This document shows, piece by piece, positions 9,023 through 23,647 of a stretch of 64,000 nt of DNA (position 1 is the first letter of the stretch; the number at the start of each line of letters is the position of its first letter). The DNA comes from Haliscomenobacter sp. Lineage in GTDB: Bacteria; Bacteroidota; Bacteroidia; Chitinophagales; Saprospiraceae. The DNA lies in contig JADJHZ010000006.1 in the NCBI GenBank assembly GCA_016707205.1, positions 248,001 through 312,000 of the forward strand, read 5' to 3'. The notes beneath the pieces were generated by a model, which saw only the letters and a program-made list of their open reading frames with translations, searched no databases and was not told where the DNA came from. The position numbers and the translations under genes were made by a program.

Positions 9023-10657
9023 ATGAAAGTAGTACTCTCCATTTCCGCCCTGCTGCTGTGCTTCGCCCTTCAGGCGCAAACCACTTACACGTTAACCGTC
9101 CGTACCACCGACGAACCCATCGCAAAAGGCGCTTATGAACCCACCCTGGAATCCCTGCAAAAATACCAGGCGCCGGAATGGTTTCGAAACGCCAAGTTCG
9201 GGATCTGGGCCCATTGGGGCCCACAATGCCAACCCGGACAAGGCGATTGGTACGCGCGCATGATGTACCGGCAAGGTAGCCATCCCTACAACTGGCATGT
9301 CCAAAACTATGGCCACCCCTCCAAATTTGGATTTAAGGACGTAATCAACACCTGGAAAGCGGAAAAGTGGGAACCCGAAAAATTGGTCGCACTCTATAAA
9401 CGGGCTGGCGCCCAGTATTTTTTTGCTATGGCCAATCACCACGACAACCTGGATATGTGGAACAGCAAGTACCAGTCCTGGAACTCGGTCCGGGTGGGTC
9501 CGCACAAGGATATTTTGGCTGGGTGGGCGCAGGCCGCCAAAAAGTATAACCTTCCGCTGGGACTCAGCATTCACGCAGCACATGCCTGGTCATGGATGGA
9601 AACGGCACAGCAGTCCGACAAAGAAGGGGAATACGCCGGCGTGCCTTATGACGGCAAATTAAGCGCTGCCGATGGCAAAGGGACCTGGTGGGAAGGATTG
9701 GACCCTCAAGAACTTTACGCCCAAAACCACCCCTTGAGCGAAGGCAGCGAGAACATCAACAAAATTCACAGCCAATGGACTTGGGGCAATGGCGTGGCGA
9801 TGCCTTCCCTGGAGTATTGCGAAAAATTTTACAACCGAACCGCCGACCTGATCAACCAGTTTCACCCCGATCTCCTCTATTTCGACGATACGTTTTTGCC
9901 CTTATTTCCAGTTAGCGACGCCGGGTTAAAAATCGCGGCGCATTTCTACAACAGCAACATGGCTCGTCACAAAGGCCGGTTGGAAGCGGTTCTGCTTGGC
10001 AAAGTGCTGACCGAGGAGCAAAAAAAGAGCCTGGTTTGGGATGTCGAAAGGGGCGCGCCCGATCAAATACAAACCAAAGCCTGGCAAACTTGTACCTGCA
10101 TCGGGGAATGGCATTATAAAAATTCGATTTATGACAACAATGGCTATAGATCCTCCCGGGAAGTCATCCACTCGCTTGTTGATATAGTAAGCAAAAATGG
10201 CAATTTGCTTCTGAACATTCCGGTAAGGGGCGACGGAAGCATCGACGAGAAGGAAATAGCCATTTTAGAAAACATTGCTGCATGGATGGATATCAACAAA
10301 GAAAGCATCTTCGATACCCGTCCATGGATCGTGTTTGGGGAAGGCCCTTCCGCCGAAATGAAAAACCCCATTACTGCCCAAGGCTTTAATGAAGGCAAAA
10401 TAAAATTCTCGGCCAAGGATATTCGCTTCAATGCGAAAGGCAAGGTGCTCTACGCCACCGTATTGGGTCCTCCACTTGAGGCAGTGGTTATCAAGAACCT
10501 GGGCGCTGCAACCAGCCAAAACCAGATCAAAACCATTAAACTGCTCGGAAGTAAAGAACCGGTCAAGTGGGCCCAGCACAACGATCACCTCAAAATTGAA
10601 AAACCGGCCGTATTCCCCAATGATATTGCCCTTGTTTATAAAATCACTTTGCGCTAA
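9023..10657 (+). CDS. GH29 alpha-L-fucosidase, secreted
   Basis: A 544-residue protein with signal peptide MKVVLSISALLLCFALQAQ. The catalytic domain is typical: WFRNAKFGIWAHWGPQ near the start, FFAMANHHDN, and the nucleophile region LLYFDDTFLP. GH29 enzymes are retaining alpha-L-fucosidases of broad linkage range, complementary to the alpha-1,2-specific GH95 encoded just upstream. The C-terminal part after about residue 430 is a short beta-rich region. It is 77 bases from the GH95 gene and probably belongs to the same regulon. Confidence 0.92.
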   Translation: MKVVLSISALLLCFALQAQTTYTLTVRTTDEPIAKGAYEPTLESLQKYQAPEWFRNAKFGIWAHWGPQCQPGQGDWYARMMYRQGSHPYNWHVQNYGHPSKFGFKDVINTWKAEKWEPEKLVALYKRAGAQYFFAMANHHDNLDMWNSKYQSWNSVRVGPHKDILAGWAQAAKKYNLPLGLSIHAAHAWSWMETAQQSDKEGEYAGVPYDGKLSAADGKGTWWEGLDPQELYAQNHPLSEGSENINKIHSQWTWGNGVAMPSLEYCEKFYNRTADLINQFHPDLLYFDDTFLPLFPVSDAGLKIAAHFYNSNMARHKGRLEAVLLGKVLTEEQKKSLVWDVERGAPDQIQTKAWQTCTCIGEWHYKNSIYDNNGYRSSREVIHSLVDIVSKNGNLLLNIPVRGDGSIDEKEIAILENIAAWMDINKESIFDTRPWIVFGEGPSAEMKNPITAQGFNEGKIKFSAKDIRFNAKGKVLYATVLGPPLEAVVIKNLGAATSQNQIKTIKLLGSKEPVKWAQHNDHLKIEKPAVFPNDIALVYKITLR

Positions 10658-10798
10658 AATGACAACCATTTGTATCCCGAGAAAAAAAAGTATTTGTGCT
10701 TCCTCCCGCTATAGGCCATACGAATGGGTTTTGGAATTTCTCCCTACACATTCGCATCCGTATATGCCGTTTTCTCACTTGTCAAATCAACCCGCAAA

Positions 10799-12151
10799 AT
10801 GAAATATAACGTTTTTTTCTCCGCGCTTATCGGATGGGGCATCTGCCTGGCTACACATGCTGGCTTTGGGCAAAATCCAATAATTTCAACCCAATTCACC
10901 GCCGACCCCTCTGCCATAGTATTTGGAGATCGCGTCTATCTTTATCCTTCCCACGATATATTCGCCACAGAAGGCAAAGGTCGTCTGGGCTGGTTTTGTA
11001 TGGAGGATTACCATGTTTTTTCCTCCGATAACCTCGCTGATTGGACGGATCACGGCGTCATCGTTACCCAGAATGAAGTACCCTGGGTACGACCCAATAG
11101 TTACAGCATGTGGGCGCCCGATTGCATTCTCCGAAATGGAAAATATTACTTCTACTTTCCCACCTCCCCTCAAGACACCGCCCTTTACGGAAGAGGATTT
11201 ACGATCGGAGTGGCCATTGCAGACAGTCCAACCGGGCCTTTTGTCCCCGAACCTACGCCAATTAAAGGCGTGCGCGGCATTGACCCAAATGTCTTTATCG
11301 CCCAAGATGGGCAAGCCTATTTGTACTGGTCGGCAGGAAATATTTATGGCGCCAAGCTCAAAGAAAATATGGTTGAACTCGATTCAGAGGTATTCACGCT
11401 GACAGACCTACCCACTAAAGGATTAAAAGAGGGGCCTTACCTTTTGGAGCGCAACGGCATCTATTATTTAACCTTCCCCCACGTAGAAAATAAAACCGAA
11501 CGCCTGGAGTACGCCGTAGGGGATAATCCGCTCGGCCCTTTCAAAATGACGGGGGTGATCATGGATGAATCTCCCACCGGATGCTGGACCAACCACCATT
11601 CGATTATCCAGTTCAGGGACCAGTGGTACTTGTTTTATCACCACAACGATTATTCCCCTTCCTTTGATAAAGCGCGGTCGGTTCGGGTAGATAGCTTATT
11701 TTTCAACGCCGACGGAACGATTCAAAAAGTGATTCCCACCTTAAGGGGCGTAGGAGTGACCCCCGCTTCCAAAGAGATCCAAATTGACCGGTATTCCAAA
11801 CTCAGTGAAAAAGGGATATCGATGGTTTTCCTGGATACGCTCGACCGGTTCAAAGGATGGAAACTCGTATTCGACGCGGTAGGGGCTTGGGCGCAATACG
11901 ACAAGGTTGATTTTGGAAAGGAACCGTTCACGACTATCTCCGCAAAAGTATTCTCCGCGTCTGGCAGCGGTTTAGAAGTACGCGCAAACCGAATAGACGG
12001 GCAGGTATGGGCCAAAGTTAAAATTCCAAAAAACACCAACTGGAAGATGGCCAAAACGTCATTAAAAAAATGGGAACCGGGAATTCATACCCTTTTTATC
12101 GTGAGGAAAGGCAAAAATCCCGTAGAGGTAGATTGGGTTCGGTTTGAATAG
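10799..12151 (+). CDS. GH43 glycosidase with C-terminal CBM6-like module
   Basis: A 450-residue secreted enzyme, started at the ATG at 10799 because this gives a signal peptide (MKYNVFFSALIGWGICLATH). The five-bladed propeller carries the GH43 triad: Asp in the ADPSAIVFGDRVYLYPSHD segment, the pKa-modulating Asp in RGIDPNVF and the acid Glu in KEGPYLLERNGIYYL. The last 110 residues (AWAQYDKVDFG to VEVDWVRFE) look like a CBM6 jelly-roll, common in GH43 arabinofuranosidases and xylosidases. The likely activity is alpha-L-arabinofuranosidase or beta-xylosidase on arabinoxylan or xyloglucan side chains; which one is not resolvable here. Confidence 0.88.
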   Translation: MKYNVFFSALIGWGICLATHAGFGQNPIISTQFTADPSAIVFGDRVYLYPSHDIFATEGKGRLGWFCMEDYHVFSSDNLADWTDHGVIVTQNEVPWVRPNSYSMWAPDCILRNGKYYFYFPTSPQDTALYGRGFTIGVAIADSPTGPFVPEPTPIKGVRGIDPNVFIAQDGQAYLYWSAGNIYGAKLKENMVELDSEVFTLTDLPTKGLKEGPYLLERNGIYYLTFPHVENKTERLEYAVGDNPLGPFKMTGVIMDESPTGCWTNHHSIIQFRDQWYLFYHHNDYSPSFDKARSVRVDSLFFNADGTIQKVIPTLRGVGVTPASKEIQIDRYSKLSEKGISMVFLDTLDRFKGWKLVFDAVGAWAQYDKVDFGKEPFTTISAKVFSASGSGLEVRANRIDGQVWAKVKIPKNTNWKMAKTSLKKWEPGIHTLFIVRKGKNPVEVDWVRFE

Positions 12152-12284
12152 GCTTTTGCTTTATGCCTTTTTCAAAGCCTAAGAAAAAAATGGAAGAAAA
12201 GGTATAGGACCCTAAATGTATCAGGTATATCCGCTTGGATAACGTTCTTATTCATCCTTCGAAAAAAACAAAAAGGTAAATGCC

Positions 12285-13856
12285 ATGAATAAACACCTGT
12301 TTCTCTTGCTTACCCTTGTGTCTCATGGCTTGTTCGCCCAGGTCAAGCAAGCGCAAAACCCCGTTATTTTTGCCGATGTGCCCGATATGTCCATCGTGCG
12401 GGTGGGCAAATCGTATTACATGAGCAGCACGACCATGCACCTGAGCCCCGGCGTGCCTATCATGAAATCCACTGATTTGGTCAACTGGAAATTGGTCAGC
12501 TACGCGTACGATACCCTGGCCAGTATAGATGAATTAAACCTCGCCAACGGGAAAAGCACGTATGGAAGAGGCTCCTGGGCGAGTTGCATTCGTTTCCACA
12601 ACGGCCTGTTTTATGTGTCTACTTTCGCCCAAACGACCAACAAGACCCACATTTACATTACCAAAGACATCGAGAAAGGCCCCTGGAAAGCGATTTCTTT
12701 CAAACCCTCTTACCACGACCATACGGTGTTTTTCGACGACGACGGAAAGGTGTACTTGATCTACGGGGTAGGCCAGCTTAAAATCGTGGAACTTTCCTCC
12801 GATCTCTCCGGCGTCAAGCCCGGCGCCACCGAAAAGGTACTGATTGAAAACGCCAGCGCCCCCGCAGGAACAAATATCATGCTCCGGGCAGAAGGATCCC
12901 AACTGTTTAAGGTAAATGGCAAATACTACCTGTTTAACATCACCTGGCCCAGAGGAGGCATGCGCACCGTGGTGATCCACCGGGCCGATCAGATTACCGG
13001 CCCCTGGGAAGGCAAATTAGCATTTCAGGACCTGGGCGTGGCGCAAGGGGGGCTCATCGATACCCCGAAAGGCGATTGGTACGCCTACCTGTTTCGCGAT
13101 TATGGCGGAGTGGGCCGCATCCCCTACCTCGTGCCAGTGAAGTGGGAAGACGGCTGGCCTGTTTTAGGCGTCAACGGCAAGGCCCCCACTACCCTCCCCT
13201 TGCCTCCGGGCAAAGGCCTGATCCCGGGGGTCGTCCATTCCGACGAATTTAAACGAAAAAAGAGCGACCCCGCGCTACCCCTCGTTTGGCAATGGAACCA
13301 CAACCCCGATAACGCCCTTTGGTCCGTCACCGAAAGGAAAGGGTACCTCCGCCTCCAAACCGGCCGCCTCGATACCGCCTTTACCCAGGCCAGAAATACC
13401 CTCACCCAGCGCACCATTGGCCCCGAATGCACCGGCGCCACCTCGCTGGATGTTTCCCTCCTGAAGAACGGCGATTTTGCAGGCCTGTGCTTGCTGCAAA
13501 AGCAATATGGCTTGCTGGGCGTAAAGGTTCAGGAAGGGCAAAAATACCTTGTTTACGTCAGTGCAGCGTCCGGACAACCGGTGGAGGAAACCCGGGTTCC
13601 CATCTCCCAACCCACCGTCTTCTTTAAAGCTGAATGCAACTTTAGAGACCGGATCGATACCGCCCATTTCTTCTATAGCCTGGATGGCAAATCCTGGACG
13701 CGTATCGGGGCCCCGCTGAAAATGCCGTATACGATCCCCCATTTTATGGGCTACCGCTTTGGTTTGTTCTGCTATGCCACGGAACAGACCGGAGGAATGG
13801 CTGATTTTGATTACTTCCGGATTACGAATCGCATGACGCCTGCTAAATCGTTTTGA
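12285..13856 (+). CDS. GH43 glycosidase with ConA-like C-terminal domain
   Basis: A 523-residue protein with signal peptide MNKHLFLLLTLVSHGLFAQ. The N-terminal propeller starts FADVPDMSIVRVGKSYYMSS, resembling the arabinofuranosidase subfamily in which the usual YPDPS is replaced by VPDMS. It contains DHTVFFDDDGKVYLIYG and RAEGSQLFKVNGKYYLFN with the Glu. From about residue 330 a concanavalin-like beta-sandwich follows (SDEFKRK...WQWNHNPDN), as in GH43 beta-xylosidases. The most likely activity is alpha-L-arabinofuranosidase on arabinoxylan (GH43_12-like), by family resemblance only. Confidence 0.87.
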   Translation: MNKHLFLLLTLVSHGLFAQVKQAQNPVIFADVPDMSIVRVGKSYYMSSTTMHLSPGVPIMKSTDLVNWKLVSYAYDTLASIDELNLANGKSTYGRGSWASCIRFHNGLFYVSTFAQTTNKTHIYITKDIEKGPWKAISFKPSYHDHTVFFDDDGKVYLIYGVGQLKIVELSSDLSGVKPGATEKVLIENASAPAGTNIMLRAEGSQLFKVNGKYYLFNITWPRGGMRTVVIHRADQITGPWEGKLAFQDLGVAQGGLIDTPKGDWYAYLFRDYGGVGRIPYLVPVKWEDGWPVLGVNGKAPTTLPLPPGKGLIPGVVHSDEFKRKKSDPALPLVWQWNHNPDNALWSVTERKGYLRLQTGRLDTAFTQARNTLTQRTIGPECTGATSLDVSLLKNGDFAGLCLLQKQYGLLGVKVQEGQKYLVYVSAASGQPVEETRVPISQPTVFFKAECNFRDRIDTAHFFYSLDGKSWTRIGAPLKMPYTIPHFMGYRFGLFCYATEQTGGMADFDYFRITNRMTPAKSF

Positions 13857-13874
13857 TTTAAGACCAAGACCACC

Positions 13875-13943
13875 CTACTGGAGGTTTTCCTTTTCCGGGC
13901 ATCCAGAGCTTCCAGGTTTCGAAAACCCGGAAGGCCTCGTTCC
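13875..13943. repeat. dispersed palindromic element, copy 1
   Basis: A roughly 70-base unit with the hairpin CTTCCAGGTTT / AAACCCGGAAG. A clearly homologous copy lies at 53865-53936, sharing TTTTCC, GGCATCCAGA, the same hairpin arms and the flanking CTCG. It is intergenic between the second GH43 and GH127 genes and may also slow transcription. Confidence 0.6.
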
Positions 13944-14027
13944 ATTTAAGCCGAAGACTTTCCAGGTTTTTAAAACGTCTAATTCCACCCCTGGTTAAAT
14001 CATTCCAAACTCAATAAACAAAGGGTT

Positions 14028-15962
14028 ATGCAAAGAATAATGGTTTGGCTTCTGCCATTTTTTTGGCTCGCTGGGAACACCCTTCCTGCCCAGCCGCTGC
14101 GCTCCTTCCCCCTTTCGCAGGTCAAACTCCTGGATGGCCCGTTCCTGCGCGCCCAGCAAGTGGATTTACAATACATCCTTGCCTTGGACCCCGACCGTTT
14201 GCTGGCGCCTTTTTTGAAAGATGCCGGTATTCCGTTGTTGAAAGAAAGCTATGGGAATTGGGAAAACTCCGGGCTTGACGGGCACACGGCCGGGCATTAT
14301 GTATCGGCCCTTTCCGCCATGTACGCCGCCACCGGCAACGAGGAATGCCCCCGCCGTCTAAACTACATGCTTTCCTGGCTGGATTCCTGCCAGCAAAAAA
14401 ACGGCAACGGGTATGTGGGCGGCGTGCCCGGCGGCCACGCCCTTTGGAAGGAAATTTCAGAAGGAAATCCCAACGCCGTTTCCAAACGATGGGTGCCTTT
14501 GTACAATATCCATAAGCTATATGCCGGACTGTATCACGCCTATACCTACGCCGGAAGTGAAAAAGCCCTCGGCATGTTAACCAAACTCACCGAATGGCTT
14601 TACCAGCTGATAACTCCCTTGACCGACACGCAAATCCAGGAAATGCTCCGCGTCGAACACGGGGGCATAAACGAGGTCGTGGCGCAGGTCGCCCAAATCA
14701 CCGGCGAGAAAAAATACCTCGACTTGGCCGTTCGCCTGTCGCACCGAGCCCTTTTGGATCCGCTATTACAAAGAAAGGTCACCCTCGAAGGCCTGCATGC
14801 CAACACCCAGATACCCAAAGTCGCCGGTTTTAAATACATCGCCGATGCCAGAGGGGATGACGATTGGAGCGACGCTTCTGCCTTTTTCTGGAAAACGGTC
14901 GTGGACCAATGGACGGTTTCCATCGGAGGCAACAGCGTGCGGGAGCATTTTAACCCGCCCAATGATTTCTCCTCCGCCCTCCAACTCAACGAAGGCCCCG
15001 AAACCTGTAATACCTACAACATGCTCCACCTCACGGAGTACCTGTACCTCACCGACCCCCAGACCGCCTACATGGACTATTACGAAAAAGCCTTATTTAA
15101 CCATATCCTTTCCTCCCAGCACCCCGACAAGGGGGGCTTTGTCTATTTCACCCCCATGCGGCCCCGCCACTACCGCGTGTATTCCCAACCTCAGGAGACC
15201 TTCTGGTGCTGCGTGGGCACCGGCATGGAGAACCATGCCAACTACGGCCAAATGATCTACGCCCACGAAGACCGGTCGCTGTACGTCAACCTCTTCATCG
15301 CCTCCCGGCTCGATTGGAAAGAAAAAGGAATCCAAATCACCCAAAACACCCGTTTTCCCTATTCGGAGAAAACGGCGCTGACGGTGAAGGTAACGAAACC
15401 TGCCCGCCTCGACCTGAAAATCCGGATACCGGAATGGGCCAATCCAAAGGAAATCCGTTTATCCATAGGCAAACGAAGAATCAACGATGTCCAAATCGCC
15501 AACGGCTATATTGTTCTTTCCCGCGAATGGCGCGATGGCGACGAAGTAGTCTTGGAATTCCCTATGCACCTCGGCCTGGATTATTTGCCCGACGGATCTT
15601 CCTGGGCCTCCATCAAATACGGACCCATCGTATTGGCTGCCATCAGCGATTCTACCGGCCTCGACAGCCTGTTCGCCCCCGGGAGCCGGTGGGGCCATAT
15701 CGCACGGGGGCCGTACTACCCTATCGAAGAAAGCCCGAAGGTAGTTTCTCCTCAGAAGGACTTCCGTGCAAAGATTAAACCCATTAACAAAGACCAACTG
15801 ACCTTCAAAATGCCCGCTTTGATCTATCCAGATAAATACAAAAACCTGGTTCTCCGGCCGTTCTTTGATCTACACGATGCCCGGTATATTATTTATTGGC
15901 CGGTCGTGCCTGAAGTAAATGAAAAGGAATTAGAAAAATTAAAAAACCTTGAAAAAAAATAA
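14028..15962 (+). CDS. GH127 beta-L-arabinofuranosidase-like enzyme
   Basis: A 644-residue member of GH127 (formerly DUF1680) with signal peptide MQRIMVWLLPFFWLAGNTLPAQ. The zinc/cysteine active site of the family is complete: ETCNTYN supplies Glu and Cys, and FWCCVGTGMENH supplies the nucleophile Cys and a second Cys ligand, as in HypBA1. GH127 enzymes remove beta-L-arabinofuranose from oligosaccharides or glycoproteins, and related members process 3-C-carboxy-L-lyxose or other furanosides. In this island a pentose side chain of plant hemicellulose or pectin is the likely target. The next gene starts 5 bases after its stop, so the two are co-transcribed. Confidence 0.92.
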   Translation: MQRIMVWLLPFFWLAGNTLPAQPLRSFPLSQVKLLDGPFLRAQQVDLQYILALDPDRLLAPFLKDAGIPLLKESYGNWENSGLDGHTAGHYVSALSAMYAATGNEECPRRLNYMLSWLDSCQQKNGNGYVGGVPGGHALWKEISEGNPNAVSKRWVPLYNIHKLYAGLYHAYTYAGSEKALGMLTKLTEWLYQLITPLTDTQIQEMLRVEHGGINEVVAQVAQITGEKKYLDLAVRLSHRALLDPLLQRKVTLEGLHANTQIPKVAGFKYIADARGDDDWSDASAFFWKTVVDQWTVSIGGNSVREHFNPPNDFSSALQLNEGPETCNTYNMLHLTEYLYLTDPQTAYMDYYEKALFNHILSSQHPDKGGFVYFTPMRPRHYRVYSQPQETFWCCVGTGMENHANYGQMIYAHEDRSLYVNLFIASRLDWKEKGIQITQNTRFPYSEKTALTVKVTKPARLDLKIRIPEWANPKEIRLSIGKRRINDVQIANGYIVLSREWRDGDEVVLEFPMHLGLDYLPDGSSWASIKYGPIVLAAISDSTGLDSLFAPGSRWGHIARGPYYPIEESPKVVSPQKDFRAKIKPINKDQLTFKMPALIYPDKYKNLVLRPFFDLHDARYIIYWPVVPEVNEKELEKLKNLEKK

Positions 15963-15967
15963 TTTCT

Positions 15968-17659
15968 ATGAAAAAACAAAAATGGATTTCCAAAGTACTC
16001 CTGGTTGGATTCATGGGGTTTCTCTTAATCACCCCCGCTTTTTCCCAATCGATCGCCATCACCAATCCCATTCTTAAGGGATTCTACCCGGACCCCAGCA
16101 TCGTCAAGGCCGGTCCGGATTATTATCTCATCAATTCCACGTTTTCCTATTTCCCTGGTATTCCCGTATTTCATAGCAAGGATTTGAAAAATTGGAAACA
16201 AATCGGAAACGTTATCCATCGGCCTTCCCAGATGGATTTCATGGACGAACGCATGACCCGGGGCCTGTTTGCTCCTGCAATCAGCTACCATAAAGGTACG
16301 TTTTACGTGACCTGCACCGATATCGACCACATGGGGAATTTCGTCGTCACCGCCAAAAACCCTGCCGGGCCCTGGAGCGACCCGGTTCGCTTACCCGAAG
16401 TGCGGGGGATAGACCCTTCGCTCTACTTCGATGAAATAGAGGGCAAAGCCTACATCGTGTACAACAGCGACGCGCCCGACCGCAAACCTCTTTACTCCGG
16501 TCATAGGACCCTGCGCATGTACGAATTTGACCCCGTGGCCCTTAAAGTAGTGGGCGAAGAAAAAATGCTGGTCAACGGCGGGGTAGACATCTCCAAAAAG
16601 CCGGTTTGGATCGAAGGGCCGCACTTCATTCAGCGTAACGGCTGGTATTACCTGTATGCGGCGGAAGGCGGCACTTCCGTCAACCACTCCGAAGTCGTTC
16701 TCCGCAGCAAGTCCATCTGGGGGCCCTTTGTGCCGTACGAACACAACCCCATCCTAACCCAAAGGGATCTTCCGGAAGACCGGAAGGATCCGGTCACCTC
16801 CACCGGGCACGCCCAACTGGTGGAAGGCCCGGACGGGAAAACCTATTCGATCTTTCTGGCCGTCAGGCCCTACGAAGGCGATTACTACAACACCGGCCGG
16901 GAGACCTTCCTCGCTCCGGTGGAATGGAGAGACGACTGGCCCATTATCAACCCCGATCACAAAGAGGTGCAATACGCCCATTCCTTCCCCTTTAAGGAAG
17001 TCAAGCAAAAAGGCGCGCTCCCCCAGTCCGGTAATTTCGAATACACCTTGCGCTTTAAAAAACAGCTCGACCCTTCCTTCCTGTTTATGCGCACGGTGGA
17101 CAGCAGTTCCTTTGCCATTTCGCCCAAACAAGGGCTCTCGATGAAACTCAAACCCGAAACGGTGATGGATTTTGGCAACCCTTCGTTCATCGGAAAACGC
17201 CAGCAGCATCTGTACAGCATGGCTGAAATCGCAGTGCAGTTTCAGCCCAACTCCTCCCAGGAAAAAGCAGGGCTCCTCATTTTTCAGGATGAACGGCATT
17301 TCTATTTCCTGTGTAAATCCAAATCGGAAAGCGGGGAAGTCATCCAGTTGTATAAAAGCATGGCCAAAGAGAAATCCATGGAGTTGCTTGCCGAGGCGCC
17401 CTGGAAGGCACCCACTGCCCAAGCCGGCCTTCGGATCAGTTCGGCGGGAAATACGTACAGCTTTTACTTTTCCGAGGATATGAAAAAGTGGACACTCCTT
17501 AAAGGCGGGCTGGATGCCAAATTTCTGAGCACCAAAGAAGCCGGTGGATTCATCGGTTGCCTTTACGGCTTGTATGCTACTTCCTCCGGCGAAAAGAGCA
17601 ACAATACCGCTGCATTCAAGTATTTGAAATACAAGGGAGACGATCCGATGTATAAATAA
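15968..17659 (+). CDS. GH43 beta-xylosidase-like enzyme with ConA-like domain
   Basis: A 563-residue protein with signal peptide MKKQKWISKVLLVGFMGFLL. It opens with NPILKGFYPDPSIVKAGPDYY (catalytic base Asp in YPDPS), then RGIDPSLYFD and WIEGPHFIQRNGWYYLY with the acid Glu. A C-terminal concanavalin-like sandwich (about residues 345-560) is typical of beta-xylosidases and alpha-arabinofuranosidases. It sits tightly between GH127 (5 bases) and GH30 (6 bases), consistent with stepwise dismantling of arabinoxylan oligosaccharides. Confidence 0.9.
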   Translation: MKKQKWISKVLLVGFMGFLLITPAFSQSIAITNPILKGFYPDPSIVKAGPDYYLINSTFSYFPGIPVFHSKDLKNWKQIGNVIHRPSQMDFMDERMTRGLFAPAISYHKGTFYVTCTDIDHMGNFVVTAKNPAGPWSDPVRLPEVRGIDPSLYFDEIEGKAYIVYNSDAPDRKPLYSGHRTLRMYEFDPVALKVVGEEKMLVNGGVDISKKPVWIEGPHFIQRNGWYYLYAAEGGTSVNHSEVVLRSKSIWGPFVPYEHNPILTQRDLPEDRKDPVTSTGHAQLVEGPDGKTYSIFLAVRPYEGDYYNTGRETFLAPVEWRDDWPIINPDHKEVQYAHSFPFKEVKQKGALPQSGNFEYTLRFKKQLDPSFLFMRTVDSSSFAISPKQGLSMKLKPETVMDFGNPSFIGKRQQHLYSMAEIAVQFQPNSSQEKAGLLIFQDERHFYFLCKSKSESGEVIQLYKSMAKEKSMELLAEAPWKAPTAQAGLRISSAGNTYSFYFSEDMKKWTLLKGGLDAKFLSTKEAGGFIGCLYGLYATSSGEKSNNTAAFKYLKYKGDDPMYK

Positions 17660-17665
17660 AGAAAG

Positions 17666-18907
17666 ATGAAAATAAATAACCTGTTTTTTTTCGCTATTTT
17701 AATCGCCGCAATGGGCTGCGCCAAAGAAGAAGAAGAGAAGCCCACTCCGGTTACGCCGGTTTACGATGCGACGGTTACCCTCCGCGCAGGCGAGACCTAC
17801 CAGGTGATCCAGGGTTTCGGTTGCGCTTCCGCTTTTACGCCGCCGGGCACCTCGGCGTATACGACTGCGGAATTTGACCGGCTTTTTGGGTCGGGCGCCG
17901 GGCAAGTCGGCCTCCATATTTTCCGTATCCGCCTGGCCACCGACAACGCCTGGAGAACCACGGAGCTGAACTACGCCAAAGAGGCCGTCCAACGAGGCGC
18001 CCGAATCATCGCGAGCCCCTGGAGCCCTCCCGCCAGCATGAAAACCAACGGCAACCTGATCGGCGGATCGCTCAAACCCGACAGTTCCGCGGCTTTTGCC
18101 CGGTATCTGAACGATTTCGCCCTGTACATGGAGGCCAACGGAGCGCCTTTGTACGCGATTTCCGTGCAAAACGAGCCCGACTACGTCCCCGGTTATGAAG
18201 GGTGCGGATACACGGCTGAACAGATGCGGGATTTTATTCGGGACCACGGGCAAACGATCACCGCTACCCGGCTGATGGCCCCGGAATGCGCCAGCAACAA
18301 CCAGAATTACCTCAATACCATTTTATCCGATCCGGGCGCAGTGGCCAATCTCGACATCGCCGCCGGCCATATCTACGGTGGCGGAGTTACCGAAAACCAA
18401 TTGGCCAAAAGCCTGGGGAAGGAAGTCTGGATGACCGAGCATCTCGATACCAATATTACTTACGCCGCGAATATCAACACCGCATTAGAAATACACGATT
18501 GCCTCACCAAAGCCAATTTTAATGCCTACATCTGGTGGTACGGAAAACGGTTTTACGGCCCTATCGGCCAGGATGGGCTAGTGACCAAGCGGGGCTTTGT
18601 CCTGTCCCAATTTGCCCGCTTTATCAAACCCGGCTCCGTGCGCCTGGGCGTTGGCGCCAATTCGAGATCCGATGTGTTTATCTCTGCTTACCAAAATGGA
18701 ACCAAGCGGATCATCGTGGCCATTAACACAGGCCCGGGGGACGTCAACCAAACGATTTCCATCGATACCGGGACGCTTTCAGCTATGGTTCCCTATACTA
18801 CGACCGAATTGAAAAATGTAGAACAAGGGACCCCGATTACCGTATCCGGCAATAGCATAAAAGTGCTTTTGCCGCACCGCAGCATTACGACGTTGGTAGA
18901 ACAATAG
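17666..18907 (+). CDS. GH30 endo-xylanase-like lipoprotein
   Basis: A 413-residue lipoprotein (lipobox AAMGC at residues 14-18) with an acidic linker. The barrel has VIQGFGCASAF, the acid/base Glu in SVQNEPDYVPGYEGCGYT and the nucleophile Glu in VWMTEHLD; the side beta-domain closes with IKVLLPHRSITTLVE. The compact length and SVQNEPD / WMTEH pattern fit GH30_8-type glucuronoxylanases rather than glucosylceramidases. Being lipid-anchored, it could make the first endo-cuts at the cell surface. An Arg specific for methylglucuronic acid recognition cannot be verified without alignment. Confidence 0.86.
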   Translation: MKINNLFFFAILIAAMGCAKEEEEKPTPVTPVYDATVTLRAGETYQVIQGFGCASAFTPPGTSAYTTAEFDRLFGSGAGQVGLHIFRIRLATDNAWRTTELNYAKEAVQRGARIIASPWSPPASMKTNGNLIGGSLKPDSSAAFARYLNDFALYMEANGAPLYAISVQNEPDYVPGYEGCGYTAEQMRDFIRDHGQTITATRLMAPECASNNQNYLNTILSDPGAVANLDIAAGHIYGGGVTENQLAKSLGKEVWMTEHLDTNITYAANINTALEIHDCLTKANFNAYIWWYGKRFYGPIGQDGLVTKRGFVLSQFARFIKPGSVRLGVGANSRSDVFISAYQNGTKRIIVAINTGPGDVNQTISIDTGTLSAMVPYTTTELKNVEQGTPITVSGNSIKVLLPHRSITTLVEQ

Positions 18908-18967
18908 AAATAACATTCGCAAATTATGCCCGGCAAAAGCAATCCTTCCACCTGAAAATTAACCGTT

Positions 18968-23641
<4,674 letters not shown>

Positions 23642-23647
23642 GGGGGA

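Noticed and set aside
17666..18907. Calling the GH30 gene a glucosylceramidase
   Set aside because: Compact length, lipoprotein form, SVQNEPDY and WMTEH motifs and the xylan context fit the xylanase subgroup better.
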